NCBI GenBank assembly: GCA_030220185.1
Contig: JASPKZ010008347.1
Coordinates: forward strand, 62,001-126,000
Source of the DNA: Diploptera punctata
Lineage: Eukaryota; Arthropoda; Insecta; Blattodea; Blaberidae
Reading direction: 5' to 3'
Length of the DNA stretch: 64,000 bases
Shown: in pieces, positions 21,202-33,002 of the stretch
Position numbering within the stretch: position 1 is the stretch's first letter
Layout: each line of letters opens with the position of its first letter
Made by a program: the position numbers and the translations under genes
Notes under the pieces: generated by a model
The model's input: the letters and a program-made list of their open reading frames with translations, nothing else
The model's database searches: none
What the model was told of the DNA's origin: nothing

Positions 21202-21437
21202 TAAATTTATATAACTTTAAGAATAAAAGAAATCTGATTACACGAATCACTTTCTTAAAACTTATTTTAAAGGCTCTTGTAAGCGAGAGCGACTGAAAGA
21301 GAGTGCGGCCACGAAAGTTTCATATACCGGTAACAAGAGCTAGAGATAGAGAAGACTCGTGATTCTCGCAGTGATGCAGCCATGGAGTATTCGTGCCACC
21401 ATTATTACCATTATCACCATCGTCATAATCATCATCG

Positions 21438-21439
<2 letters not shown>

Positions 21440-21502
<63 letters not shown>
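21440..21502. repeat. (ATT)n microsatellite
   Basis: About 20 pure ATT units, preceded by imperfect CAT/TTA repeats from 21397. Confidence 0.95.
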
Positions 21503-21743
21503 GAAATGTAAATCTATAAAACATATGAAATCTTCAAAAGTTTACTATTTTTTATAGTGAAACGTTATGGTTCTCTTGAACATCTTCAGGACTCAGCTTG
21601 ATATCCTACTGTAATTAAAGAATAATTTCTGCCAATTTACGGCATAAAAACAACTGTTGTTTTCAATGAATTTCTCAAAGTGTAACTACTTGCTGAACTT
21701 GAAAAGATAGTTACATTACATAATTTATAAATTATCGCTTGAA

Positions 21744-22137
21744 GTTTTTTTTTTTCCGAATGCCCCAGGTTGTCAATTTCGACATTTCTGATGTTCTCTC
21801 CTGGCATGGCGTACTTGTAACCCACTTCTGAGGTTGGGGCGCCTGAAATGCGGGGTTACGCTGTCCCGATGATATGAGAGTTGATGATGATGGTAATGAT
21901 GCGCCAGAAGAGGCCTTGAACTAAAGTTAAGCTAATTAGTTGAATATGATATTGATGATAATGATAGCCAGATCGTGTTCGGGGACCGTTGGGCCCTAAG
22001 CTTTCCTGCCATTTGTCTTACAGGTGAGGAAAAACCCCGAAAAAACCTCACCCAGAAAACTTGATCCGACCGGGAATCGAACCCGAGCCCGCTGCGTGAC
22101 AAGGCAGCACGCTACCTCGAGACAACAGCGGTGGACA
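21744..22137 (-). mobile_element. SINE-b (long form) with 11-bp duplication
   Basis: Minus-strand SINE flanked by TATCGCTTGAA (21733-21743 and 22138-22148). Poly(A) tail (T-run at 21745-21756 on the plus strand). Body includes, reversed, CCTCAGAAGTGGGTTACAAG and GCCAGGAGAGAAC. The head at 22080-22137 carries GGGTTCGATTCCCGG. Long and short forms share the head but have different 3' parts. Confidence 0.93.
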
Positions 22138-22204
22138 TATCGCTTGAAAATTAATATGCTAATATTTACATTTTTACAAACAGCGTAAATTCAATTAATG
22201 GACA

Positions 22205-23095
22205 ATTGACAATTTAAATGAATTTAAACCCGCCAAAGCCTGTCCCAAGCCAGGTTAGAAAAGGGTGAAGGGGAAGAGTAACAACCTCGTTAAAAAAAAC
22301 AGGGTTCAGTACGTCCGGCTGATAGTACCCTTATCTGGGGTACAGATACTGCTGCCTTGCAGTTCGTCATTGGTTTGACAAAGGCTAGAGGAAGAAAACC
22401 TTGACCAAAAATTACCTGGTTCTCCAGGTTGGGGGTTGATGCATCAGGCCAGCTTCCTGTTCGTCACAAAAAAAACATAACAATGCTAAAAAAAGCCTAA
22501 AGATTTAAATATAAATATAAATAAACCAAGACGACAAAAGCAAAGGAAAAGGACACTTCTTGTTGGAACATGGAATTTTAACAGCAATGATGAATGGAGT
22601 CTTATGGGACAGACATATAACCAGGAAAAATAAATTACAAATATATAATTCAACAGTGAGAAGAACTGTCACATATGGAGCTGAAGTTTGGAAATTCAAC
22701 AAAAACTTATGTCGATGGAATTGGATTTATTGAGGAGAGCAGCAAGATGTTCAAAATTAGATAAAATAAGAAATGCTGTCATAAGAGAAAAAATGAATAT
22801 TGGTTATTCAATAGTAGATTATATACAGTATAAGCAATTAAATTGGTATGGGCACGTACGACGAATGCAAGAAGAAAGATTATCCAGGAAAGCATTGGAA
22901 TGGTGTCCACCTGGAAGAAGGAGGAGAGGAAGACCTCGAAACTCGTGGATGCAGGAAATAAGAACTGGAATGAGAGCAAGGGGACTGGAGGACATGGATT
23001 GGATGGAGAGAGATGAGTGGAGAAGAAAAATAAAACTTTAGGCACAGAAAGATGTGTAAACATTAAAATTCTGTATATAAATAAATAAATAAAAT
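22205..23095 (+). pseudogene. LINE-b copy with deleted core (leader joined to RT C-terminus)
   Basis: Starts with a GC-richer leader (GCCTGTCCCAAGCCAGGTTA to about 22480), then an endonuclease start LLVGTWNF (about 22555-22580), and jumps directly to the RT C-terminus: YGAEVWK, MELDLLRRAARCSKLDKI, LNWYGHVRRMQEERL and RGMRARGLEDMDWM-like residues, ending with EWRRKIKL in the 117-codon frame 22688-23041. The endonuclease body, RT fingers and palm are missing, so a deletion of roughly 2 kb lies near 22580 (inference). 3' tail (AAAT)n. Confidence 0.8.
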
Positions 23096-24204
23096 ATATA
23101 AATAAATAATAAGTTATTCTGTACTAGCCAACAAGTGTCCGATATTTTTATGTATTGTTATATGAAAGAAAACCCCATAATTTATAATTTTCTTAGCAAT
23201 TTCTCATGGAAATAAATGTATGTAAATTCTAAACATACATTTAGTGCTGTCGGAGTACATTTTATTTACAATACTAAGTACATACTTCACATGTAATATA
23301 CATTCTTGTATTCAAATCATAAGGTTTGTAGAATGTAGGTTCCATTTATTTAATACAATATATTTATTTATCTTTCGCAGTTATTGTATACATTATTTTG
23401 CTTATAAAGCCTGTTCACTGCTCACGGGAAATCTGATCCACTGGGACTTCTGGTCGCTCTCGCTTGCATTCTACTCCCGCGCATGCGTTTGGCATTTCCT
23501 TCTCACTCCCCTGAATATAACAAATGCCTCCATAGAAGCAACGAGAAGTTCGAGGAACGAGATTCGAGGGGGAGTAAATGTGTACTTGACCAGCTCTATT
23601 ATTTCACTACGCTTAAAGCAGAAAAGTCTAACGTTTTGTTAGGACTGATACTTTATACAGAATCGCAAACGTACGTAGAAACTTTCTCTCTATCAGTATG
23701 CAACTATCTCTCTCCTACAATAAACGCCATGAGTGTAGAGTTACCGTGTTTCAGTATAATTATGCGTGCGAATAATAAGGATTTCTGAAGTAGAATAGAA
23801 TGGATTAGCGAATCCTCTCTTCTACACTTCTCATCCTTAGAATATTGTGCTGAGAGGAAAGCTGACAAATAGTAACCTTGGGTGGTCAAGAGCTAAATGG
23901 ATAATCTGGCAACCGCGTTAAACTATCGCTTTCTCTAGCGCCAATACACTTACTCTCACCTCAAGCATGCTATATGCTTGTCACCAGTGTACTAAAATAT
24001 TAAAATACAAAATTAGTACCTGGTAAGTCAGTCCTCAACTAAATTATAAAACTTCATCAAGTAGTTAAGATATGATGGCCTTTAAAAAACAACGTTTTAT
24101 CTTATGCATTTCAACTGGTACTGATGTTGTTGTGTAAGTTGTATAATACAACGGCTTTAGGTCTGCGGCCGTGTTCTCGTTGAGCAAGTCTGACAGTCTA
24201 CAGA
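23096..24204. other. Stretch without recognised gene
   Basis: AT-rich with a GC-richer patch at 23400-23600. Overlapping frames at 23244-23642 and 23483-23788 show no recognisable domains. No copy elsewhere in the window. Could be single-copy DNA or an old repeat. Confidence 0.4.
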
Positions 24205-24211
24205 CTTGATA

Positions 24212-25913
24212 ACTAACTCTAACTCACTGGCACTATCGAAACCGTAGGTTCATGGCCGCGTGGACATAAGCTCTCCATACATCCCCATCCTGAGATAATG
24301 TTTTCCAATCATTCCCTATATAATCTACTTCCCTCAAATTATAGTTAATGTTATTCTCCCACCTCATTCTTGGTCTACCAACTAGGCGTTTAACCTCTGG
24401 TTTTCCTACAAGAATCTTCCACGCACGTCTTTCATTCCCCATTCGTGCCACATGTCCTGCCCATCGCAGTCTACGAGACTTAACTGTTCTTATTATGTCT
24501 GGCTTCCTATAAAGACCATGTAGTTCATTGTTATATAGTCTTCGCCATTCACTTGTCTGTTCATCTGTCTTTGGTCCAAAAATTTTCCTAAGAACATTAT
24601 TCTCAAATACTCATAATCTCCTTTCCTCCCTTAAAGTAAGAGTCCATGTTTTGCAGTTGTATAATATAACTGGTAGAATAACAGTTTTATATATTTTCAG
24701 TTTAATGTAACGTTTTTGAAAGGAGTTGGGACGTCAAGAGTCTCGGTAATGCATAATAGCACACATTTCCAGAATTGATCCTATGTTTAATTTCTTTGTG
24801 CATCTCATTCCTATTTGTGATTATTGTTCCTAGGTATTTGCACTCAGCCACTTCCTCAAAATTTCCTTCATTTGTCACTAGCAGTCCATTTCCATTATAT
24901 AATGTACTTCTATGTGTGACCATATATTTAGTTTTATTGATATTTACTTACAGTCCCAATTTCTTAGTGTTAATCAATAGGTGTGTGCATGTTGGCCCCC
25001 AGTATTTCTTTGCTATCACCCAATAGTACTACATCATCATAAGTAATGCCACGAGTGATTTCCAAATTATCGATAAATTCACGACTCACGAAGTGAAGAG
25101 TGATTTATCTAGAGAATTTGGAAATCAAGAGTGGCATTTGTTAGGACTATTTAACAAATAAAATTAAGCTGTTTACTCACAAATTATTATTTAACTATAG
25201 TTATTTTAATATGTATTTACTCGTATTTAATGTAAATGGCGATGTTTGAAAACAAATGAGAAACGATAGGTACGCTTCATCTGCTTCTTTTGTTTATCAC
25301 TGCAACCAGATCATACTAGTTATTGCCAAAGGTACGCAATATTGTAAGAATGCTCTCTAGTGGAGAAAAAATTAAACACATCAAACTGTATATTAATTCA
25401 TTTCTGATGTCGTATGATGTAAATATGACAATTATATTTTTCTGGATTATTACCTGGGAGAAAATACATTTAAGAAAGTGCAAACAGTGGCTTCTTTTTT
25501 TTTGGTGGTATAATAAATTGCTACAAATGTTTTTATATTAACTCCTGCAAGCGCTATGTGTTGACATGTATGCACTATATATACAATCTGGTAGCCGTAT
25601 TTCTTATAGGCTGAGTCACTGCAAAATAATGGTCAGACCTGTTCAGAATATTAAAAAGGAGGAGCTTTCTTTAATATGGTAAATATAACACTGATAAATA
25701 TTTCGTGAAACACAACTCTGATTGGTTGTGAAACAGAAATAATTGAAACGTGATTGGTCATTGACTCTCATTTGGGGCATGAGTTAAATAGTCAGCATAA
25801 ACTAACAGCTTATTAATACCATTGAGTTGTAGGTCTTCTTCATCCTCTAAAGATTTGATGGCATGCTCTAGCACAAAATTAAATAGTAGAGGAGATAGTG
25901 CATCTCCTTGCTG
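24212..25913 (-). pseudogene. LINE-a 3' fragment, split by an X element
   Basis: 5'-truncated LINE-a on the minus strand. The C-terminus (24233-24923, with ARMGNERRAWKILVGKPE, FGPK and YLGTIITN) reaches the YADD region at about 25025-25036, is interrupted by X (25040-25791), and resumes at 25795-25913 (LINKLLVYAD side and the GDALSPLLFN region). The right junction lies inside GATGCACTATCTCCTCTACT (reversed). Several frameshifts. The 3' tail is TTAGAGTTAG-like; no clear target duplication seen. Confidence 0.82.
25040..25791 (+). mobile_element. X element, complete copy with TCA duplication
   Basis: 752 bp inserted in a LINE-a. The uninterrupted LINE sequence at 12169-12189 (CATCATCAGCATAAACTAAC) shows the empty site, and TCA stands at both borders (25037-25039 and 25792-25794). 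Left end TAAGTAATGCCACGAG; the right end, reversed, CTATTTAACTCATGCCCC: weakly similar inverted termini. A subterminal palindrome pairs TTTCCAAATTATCGATAAAT with ATTTATCTAGAGAATTTGGAAA. No transposase. A 3-bp duplication with AT-rich palindromic ends suggests a non-autonomous DNA transposon (inference; PIF/Harbinger-like would be one option). Confidence 0.85.
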
Positions 25914-26417
25914 AAGTTTTAAATTTAGTTGAGGGCGACTGATTTACCAGATACTATGTAGTATTATAATATTTTATTACATAACCTCAATGATGCTTTA
26001 AAATTATTTTAAAAGTATTAATCAGTGTACTAATTACTCGAAATTGAAAACAAACAAACATTTACAAATGCAGATGTCAAACAATCCCTCAGGAGATAAT
26101 AGTACAAACAGTGCAATTTTATTACCATATATAAGCACGGCGTGTGCTCTTTTACTCCTAATTGACTAGAGATGGACCTATCCAGATTCAGTTATTAAAT
26201 TATAAAGTAAGACAGATGTCTCATGGATTTCACCACTTCTCTAACTAACCCTATCAAGACATACCAGCCTAACCCCTATTCTAAATCTCCCCATCTTAAA
26301 CAGCGATTCAGGTTATAATGTTCGTGTCTGATTTGCGGGTTAAAATCCTGCCGAAATCGATGGATTTTTTTCATATCGTAAAAATCCAGAGTATGACTTT
26401 ATTTCATGATCTGCCTC
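25914..26417. other. Stretch without recognised feature
   Basis: AT-rich; no ORF, repeat or paired ends seen. Confidence 0.4.
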
Positions 26418-26690
26418 ATGGTCTTGTGGTCAGAGCTGACTATAGTTAATAAATTCTCGGTTAGAAACCCGCTCAGACTACATTTTTTTCCCCTGTGGTA
26501 CCCATGGTTTGGAATTTAGACTAAGTTTAGATTAAGGACTGTCCTGATACCTCTATCATTTGTCACCTATCATATCAGGGTAACCTAACACCGCCTTCCA
26601 GGGATCCCAACTACAGGGATCCGCCAATGCCAGGAGAAAATGACAGAAATCTCATAAGGAAACCTGGTTGCGTTACGAAAAAAAAACTGA
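26418..26690 (+). mobile_element. Degenerate SINE, related to the SINE-b long form in its 3' part
   Basis: A tRNA-like head with GGTCTTGTGGTCAGAGCTGA and CTCGGTTAGAAACCCG, then CATATCAGGGTAACC and GCCAATGCCAGGAG, which echo the SINE-b long form (CATATCATCGGG, GCCATGCCAGGAG), and a poly(A) run at 26680-26688. Confidence 0.55.
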
Positions 26691-26817
26691 TGTAAGAGGT
26701 ATCTGGAGAAAAGTTGTCTGCTATTTCACGCCCAGCTTTCAATTGAGACGCTAATGACTTGTGTCATAAAATAAAATAAATACTATCACTTCACCACTGC
26801 TGCTCCTGCTGCTTGCC

Positions 26818-26818
26818 C

Positions 26819-26872
<54 letters not shown>

Positions 26873-26873
26873 A
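26818..26873. repeat. (TAC)n microsatellite
   Basis: About 17 perfect TAC units; the only trinucleotide tract in the window that is not AAT/ATT-type. Confidence 0.95.
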
Positions 26874-28219
26874 ATACACTATACACAATCAAGCTGTACA
26901 CCTATACTATGCTCAATTCAAATTTCACTATAAATCCCAGCCTTTTGTATGAAGGACAGCCCGACTCATAAACAGTTAAAAAACAAGTTTACTGATTACC
27001 GTGCTCCCGTAGACATTGAAATTTATGGTTGGTGACTTTTTCGCAAATGTAGTATAGGGCCTATTACAAAATGCTCATAAAGGCCTACACTTGTATTGTT
27101 ATATTTCATAACCTGAAAATGCGAAATTGGTTAAAAATGCGAAAATTATACTAAGTTGCGATAAAAGTCCTAAAATCTTTTGAAATGTTCTATCTTTTTA
27201 CTAGAAATTAAAAAATAAATAAATAAATAAACGTACATACTGCCTGCAAATTCTGTTGGCTGTTAATCTCAAACACACAGAGCTGGGTCATGCATTTTTA
27301 CAATGTTTTCAGGTCCTACCAATAGATTAGATGCTGAAAGATATTTCAGTAAATACAATTTAATTGTAAGAGACGAGTGAATCCAGACGACAAAAAAAAA
27401 ATGCTGATTTTATTCAAAGTGTTACTGAACCTTCGTGGCCTATTATTTTCTTTTTATTATTCTGAATTTGATAAATGGGAAAATCCATATCAAATCGGAC
27501 AGCAAAAAATCTTGCAATTTATTTTTTTAATTTCATGTATCCCTAAATATAGTGAATACATCTATAAACATATTAATATCGAAATTTAATTTTTATCATT
27601 TATAGCCTTCATAGTTAAGACGATCTAAAATTATCGTAAATATGATAAACTAAAACGTTTACTAACTGATATTTTTCAAACAGTAAAGGGCAAAAATTTG
27701 TTTCAAACGTATAGGTGATATCATGTAGTTTAAGGGTGTTTTTTTATAATGAGGATATTTTTATTTTCGGTGTCAATTTTCTATTTTATGGCGGTTTACT
27801 GCAGTACATATCAAAAACTGAAAACGAAAAAAAAAAAAAATACAGGATATTATTCACGTAATAAGGATTCATTTTCAGTAATTACCTTTTTGGTGGGATG
27901 AATAGTTCAAAAAATATAAAAATTTTATTCTATTTTCGTTAAAAACTGGCGGATCCACAACGCAGCAGGTTCATTTCACGACCAAGGTCGCGCGCATAGT
28001 TAAATGAAACAGCTCACCCCACTTCATCAATTACTTTTTTTTAACTGCCATTAAATATAATAGATTATTATATGTTGTGCTTAATGAAACAGTACCGTTA
28101 ATTTATAAAAGTGGTGATATTTTAATTCTTACGCAGTAGATGTATATTTATGTAATTTAATTGCTGAAGCGAGAACTAAAAAGCGCTCTGTTACTTACGT
28201 TTACTATGAATTATTAAAT
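26874..28219. other. AT-rich stretch, possible hAT scrap at 27305-27370
   Basis: Mostly featureless. At 27312-27370 the plus strand reads RLDAERYFSKYNLIVRDE before a stop, which resembles the C-terminal dimerisation region of some hAT transposases. With only about 20 residues this is weak. A 70-codon frame at 27377-27589 has no recognisable similarity. Confidence 0.35.
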
Positions 28220-28230
28220 AAATTATTTAT

Positions 28231-28645
28231 AAGTTTATAACTAACTAACTAACTAACTGGCTCTGTCGAACCTGTGGATTCATGACAGCGCGGAAATAAG
28301 TTCTCCATACATCCCTATCCCGAGCTAACGTTTTCCAATCATCCCTTGTATAATCTACTTCCCTCAAATCATGTAATGTTATTCTTCCACCACATTCTTG
28401 GTCTTCCAACTGGGCGTTTTCCCTCCGGTTTTCCTACCAGAAGTTTCCAAGCACCACATTCATCCCCGCCTATCGCAGCGTATGAGACTTAACTGCTCTT
28501 ATTATATCTGGCTTCCTATACATATCATGTAGCTCACTATTATGTAGTTTTCTCCGTTCACCTTCTTTTCATCTCTTTTTGATCCAAACATATTCCTAAT
28601 AACTTTATTCTCAAATACTCGTAATCTTCTTTCCTCCCTTAAAAC
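28231..28645 (-). mobile_element. 5'-truncated LINE-a insertion with 11-bp duplication
   Basis: 415-bp 3' end of LINE-a between AAATTATTTAT at 28220-28230 and 28646-28656. 3' tail (TTAG)n next to the left duplication, as expected for target-primed insertion on the minus strand. It encodes a decayed C-terminus only. The perfect duplication indicates one simple insertion event. Confidence 0.93.
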
Positions 28646-28656
28646 AAATTATTTAT

Positions 28657-29478
28657 TTTGTTACAAAGTTTTCATTACAATTTAAATGTAATATTATAAT
28701 AAAAACTCTTACATCATGAATTGAATAAATTGGTACAGATTTTTATTATATTATAATTACTAATTTCAATCTTAAAATAACTTTTTATTGAGTGTACTGT
28801 ATTGTACCCTGAAAACTATGACGAAATAGTGTTGTTATAAGATATCACTTCCAAATAAAACCGAATGTTTTAATACTCGTACCACTTCCTAACAAAAGAT
28901 AATAATGCTGAATCAGCGCGACTTCCTAAACATCTGCTCCGCCATCAATAATTATCAAGTTCAGATTACTTACTAGATAGTTTATTTAAATCAATGCGTG
29001 TGTTTAGTTTACCTCGTCATTTTAAGTGTCACAGTCAAATTTAAAATAATCTTTTATTGTATTTAACTAACAAGTTTGCAGATTTAAGTGTTTTGTTTTA
29101 TTTTATTAGATAATTATACTATAATGAATAAGTCTAACTGGTGTTACGTGAATGGAAAGTGTTTCAATCCACTCGGACGACGCCATAAGAATAGTTAAAA
29201 AAATTTCAGATCTGTCCCTCCGTGGATCTGTGAGGAATTCGGAGTACCCTAAGAATACTGGCTATCGGCAAAAATTTGCAATATTCAACACATTATAAAT
29301 ACTCTATAGAAAATTATTTTTAAGAGGCCTATAAGCTTGAATTCGTAGGTGCTTAGTAATTTAAATTAAACTATACATTAGCCAAAATCAGCACAAAATT
29401 AACCGCCTACTGGAGGTATCAATAAAGACATTTAATGACGCTCACTAACCATGTGAGGTCATTATGTAGCAATTTATT
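28657..29478. other. Stretch without recognised feature
   Basis: AT-rich. A short frame near 29124 (NKSNWCYVNGKCFNPLGRRH) is not recognised and soon stops. Confidence 0.4.
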
Positions 29479-29479
29479 T

Positions 29480-29658
29480 CATGTGCGAGGTTCTCGTACG
29501 TACTGTAAAGCTACGACACGAGATTTACGTATTTCCTTCCCTCTGGAGAAAGCTACATTCAGAATTGTTACGCCTTTAAAATTCCACTGATTCGTATCGA
29601 GTTTGAATCCGCGAACCTCGGAATCGGAGGCGTGCAGAGTAACCACTAGTCCACGATG
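29480..29658 (-). mobile_element. SINE-c, minus strand
   Basis: Reversed, the head reads GTGGACTAGTGGTTACTCTG with the B-box-like region GGATTCAAACTCG, followed by TTTCTCCAGAGGGAAGG and a body with CTCGTGTCGTAGCTTTACAG. The first 20 bases match the head of the SINE at 57209 (GTGGACTAGTGGTTATGCTC). A (CATCAT)n tract precedes the head. Confidence 0.75.
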
Positions 29659-29731
29659 ATGATGATGATGATGTAATAATAGTAATAATGGTAATGAAAA
29701 TATGTATTGATGATAATAACAATAAAAATGT

Positions 29732-30453
29732 TTGGAAGTGCACAAAGAACTACTACCAAGTAGTTCCGTCATTGTTTGTACGAGCGAGCGATATTTACTC
29801 ACGCAAGTGATGAGATTAGCAACGGGAACTTCAAATTGTGGCATACTGAAAGAATTCGGTACATTTTCTGACACAATAAGGGGCAAAATTATGGCTATTA
29901 AGTATTGGTTGGACATAATAAACGGGAATCAGGACTCGCTTAGAGCAGAGTGTTACAATGAACAGAAAAGGCAGTGTGTTTCGGGAGATTTGGTAATCGG
30001 TGTAGAAAGGGGATTGAAGGACATAGGGATGGGTTGGGTATGGGAGAGGAGTATGCGGAATAATAGAAATGTTTGGAGGACAGTTAAGAAGATACTAATC
30101 GATATAGACAGGCAGTATATAGAAGCAGAGTGTAGCCAGAAAATATCGCTCACCCTGCAGACGGAACTGAAACTTTCGTGGGGAAGGGAGAAATATATTG
30201 ACTCTTTGGATGGGGATGCTAGAAGTGCTATTGCATGATTTCATTTGGGGGGATGGATGGCCCATAATTTAACAAATGATTAAGGCATTAAACTATGCCC
30301 ACTATGCGATGACCATGAAAACTGGCAGCATATTATAGCATTCTGTAGAGAGACAGAACAACTTAGATTACAGATGCTGCCGGAGAGATTTCTCAGGTCG
30401 GATCGAGGGAGAGTGGCGTGTTGGGATCTTATAGGACGGATCGAGAGTGAATA
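29732..30453 (+). pseudogene. LINE-e C-terminal fragment with CCHC zinc knuckle
   Basis: A 168-codon frame (29732-30238) followed, after a stop, by recognisable residues to about 30453. Near 30290-30350 it reads CPLCDDHENWQHIIAFC, a C-x2-C-x7-H-x4-C knuckle typical of the end of many non-LTR retrotransposon proteins. Upstream residues (KLSWGREKYIDSLDGDARS) fit a region between RT and knuckle. The RT itself is absent. Family assignment is open; it does not resemble LINE-a or LINE-b of this window. One stop inside, probably dead. Confidence 0.55.
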
Positions 30454-31104
30454 AAAAACATGCACATTTTTGGGTACAGTAAGAAAATTGATATATAACA
30501 AAATTGTAGATTAAGGATATATGTATTATCAATAAGAAGAATCTCAATATGGTCTTTGTTTTCGATCTTTAATTATATTATATAATAAGTAGGTCTGATA
30601 AGTTGAATAGTCTGATAGTGTATTTGATGCCTGCAGGGTCGGGGGGAGGGGGATATGAGCGTGCGGTGTGTATATGTGTGGGGGTGTGTTTTTTTTCTAA
30701 TTTGTTTTCTAGCATTTTTTTAAATATTAATGTACGGAATATGGATGAATGTAGATATGTATTATTGTGATGTAGTGTAGACATAGATTTTACTTATATG
30801 TAGCCTGTTATTGTTTTTGATACAGGTGTATTTGTAGGTAATTTTTTATGTTATGATTAGTTTTATTTTTTTATTCATGGAAAAATAATTCACGTACGGC
30901 CAAGCAGGCCCGTGCGCAATGTAAATGCATATTATCTATTTACTCACGCGAAAGGTATTGCGGGCAGTCTACACATAGGAGATTTTAGGGAAAATAATTA
31001 TTTTTGATAGTTTCCTTTCATCCTACCACTTTAATATTAATTACAAACAATTAACTGGTAATAATGTGGTATTTTGTATTTCTTAAAATTTTTGGTAAAG
31101 TAAA
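30454..31104. other. Stretch without recognised feature
   Basis: GT-rich patch at 30640-30690, otherwise AT-rich; no gene seen. Confidence 0.4.
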
Positions 31105-31720
31105 TCGAAAGTAATGACATTCAACGGGAAAGACCATATGAGGTGTAAAATCAGTATTAATAACAGTATAATACAACAGGTGAACAATTTTAATTATTTA
31201 GGATGCAACGTATCATACTGCCACAAGGAAGATATTAATATTAAAATAAATAGATTTTACAGAATGTGTGGCACTATAAGACGGACACTGAAAATTAAAA
31301 TTTGAGGAACGCACAACTAAAATTTTACAAAATTATGGCAGTGCCTGTCTTAACATATGCAAGCGAAAATTGGACTCTTAACCGTTCAGACAGAAGGAAA
31401 ATAGAAACTGCAGAAATGAAGTTCCTACGTTCAGTAGCAGGTGTGACAATTTTGGACAAGAAAAGAAGTGAGGATATTAGGAAGGACTTAAATATTTTCA
31501 TTTAACAAATAGAATTGACAACATGAGAAACAACTGGTATGAACATGTCAAGAGAATGCCTACAGATAGAATCCCTCAGCTGTTACTAAAGTACAAACCA
31601 ATAGGACATAGAAATGTTGGACGCCCATTTACTAGATGGGAGGATTCATTAAATCCCACTTGATGTGAAAACAGGTCAAAAGGCCTAATTTCATGAAGCA
31701 GCAGAAGAAGAAGAATACAT
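31105..31720 (+). pseudogene. LINE-c RT C-terminal fragment
   Basis: Two adjacent frames (31114-31305 and 31302-31505) followed by a third: NNFNYLGCNVSY, CGTIRRTLKIK, KFYKIMAVPVLTYASENW, ETAEMKFLRSVAGVTILDKK, then RMPTDRIPQLLLKYKP and GRPFTRWEDS. This is the well-known C-terminal tail of an insect LINE group; the RT palm is missing by 5' truncation. The 3' end has a (GAA)n-like run near 31705. Other scraps of the family: 35865-36095, 36941-37130 and 50331-50551. Confidence 0.8.
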
Positions 31721-32504
31721 TTTTTGGCGGGAAAGGTCAATTGCATATTAATTGCATTTAGGCCCTTCAGAAAAACGTAAATATTAACATACTAATTTTC
31801 AAGTGATAGAGCATAAAATCATCTATAATGTGACTATGTTTTCAAGTTGAGGGAATAGTTATACTTCGAGAAATTTATTTCATAAAATGGACCATTTAAA
31901 ACAATACGATAAATTGGCAGGTCTATTAGTCTTTAATTACATCCAACGAAGACCTGAAATTCGGTTGAGATATTCAATTATCAAAGTTTCACTTTAAAAA
32001 AAAATTGTAACTTTTAAAGATGTGAATTCAATGTTCACAATTTTTTTTTTTTTGCCGATTTCGTATGGAATGTCCCAAATGGTTTGTATTTTATTTATAC
32101 ACTTAGTATACAAGTTTTGCAAAAATGTACATTTATATTTTACTATGTTACTTGCTTTAACCTGCATCAATTTATTCTATATTTATGTGCGTTGCATATT
32201 AATTTAAAATAAATGCACAATATTCAATTTTTGCATTTTTTTTCTCACTTCAACAAATGTAATTTTAATATCACATTAAAGTAATTTCAGTTTTACCTGC
32301 CGCTAGATTTAATTCATATTAACGAGTAAGTTTTTTTTAATGCTACACAATTTAAAATTTCAAATTTATGAACACTACAAAATGCACAAATCAGAAATAT
32401 TAATTTTCTGATTACAAAATGCTAAAAATCATATAATTAATCAATTCTAGACATGTTTTATTATTCTTTTATATTTTGTACTTGTCCATCGATGTAGTCT
32501 AGTG
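31721..32504. other. AT-rich stretch without recognised feature
   Basis: Runs of A and T; one 61-codon hydrophobic frame (32022-32207) is probably chance. Confidence 0.4.
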
Positions 32505-32600
32505 ATTGCTTCCGACGTCCCTGTAAGACAAATGTTAGGAAACTTTAAGATCCAAATAGCCTCCGAACACCATCCGACCATCATAATCTCTCCGTTGTTT
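32505..32600 (+). mobile_element. SINE-b scrap
   Basis: CCTGTAAGACAAATGTTAGG followed by AAACTTTAAGATCC and CTCCGAACACCATCCGACCATC matches the middle of SINE-b. The head is replaced by unrelated tRNA-like sequence (GTAGTCTAGTGATTGC). Confidence 0.5.
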
Positions 32601-33002
32601 GATATGAATGGTGCAAGTACGTACAAGTGAATGGTGTATCTTGTCTTCAATATTCGTGTTGCCCCCCCCCATGCTTTTGTGTGGCCAGAAAACATATTAT
32701 GAATATGATTCAAATTTAAATATCCTCTCCTATAAGGTTATGCCCCTATAAGGTGCTGGTGGCGTGGCATACATTAAAAAGGGTTTAAACTAAGAAAAAG
32801 AAAACGTGTAGTTAACCAACCGAAGAGAAGAGGTATTTAATTCATCAGGCAAAAGTAAATAAACAAATGATAATTATATCACTATAATCATCTCCTTTCC
32901 TCCTCCTCTTCTTCTTCCTAGCTTATTCCTATATATAGGAATCCGTCCTATATACTTTCTCCTGCAAAAATAAGTTAATTAATTTCTGTTGCCACATGCT
33001 TA

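Noticed and set aside
23244..23788. Two overlapping plus-strand frames of 132 and 101 codons
   Set aside because: Different frames over the same bases, no domain, no splice-like structure that can be supported.
27305..27370. hAT C-terminal-like residues
   Set aside because: About 20 residues only, no termini or other transposase parts; mentioned within the gap entry but not called.
29124..29196. Short frame with cysteines (possible zinc-finger start)
   Set aside because: Stops after about 24 codons and has no continuation in other frames that I can recognise.
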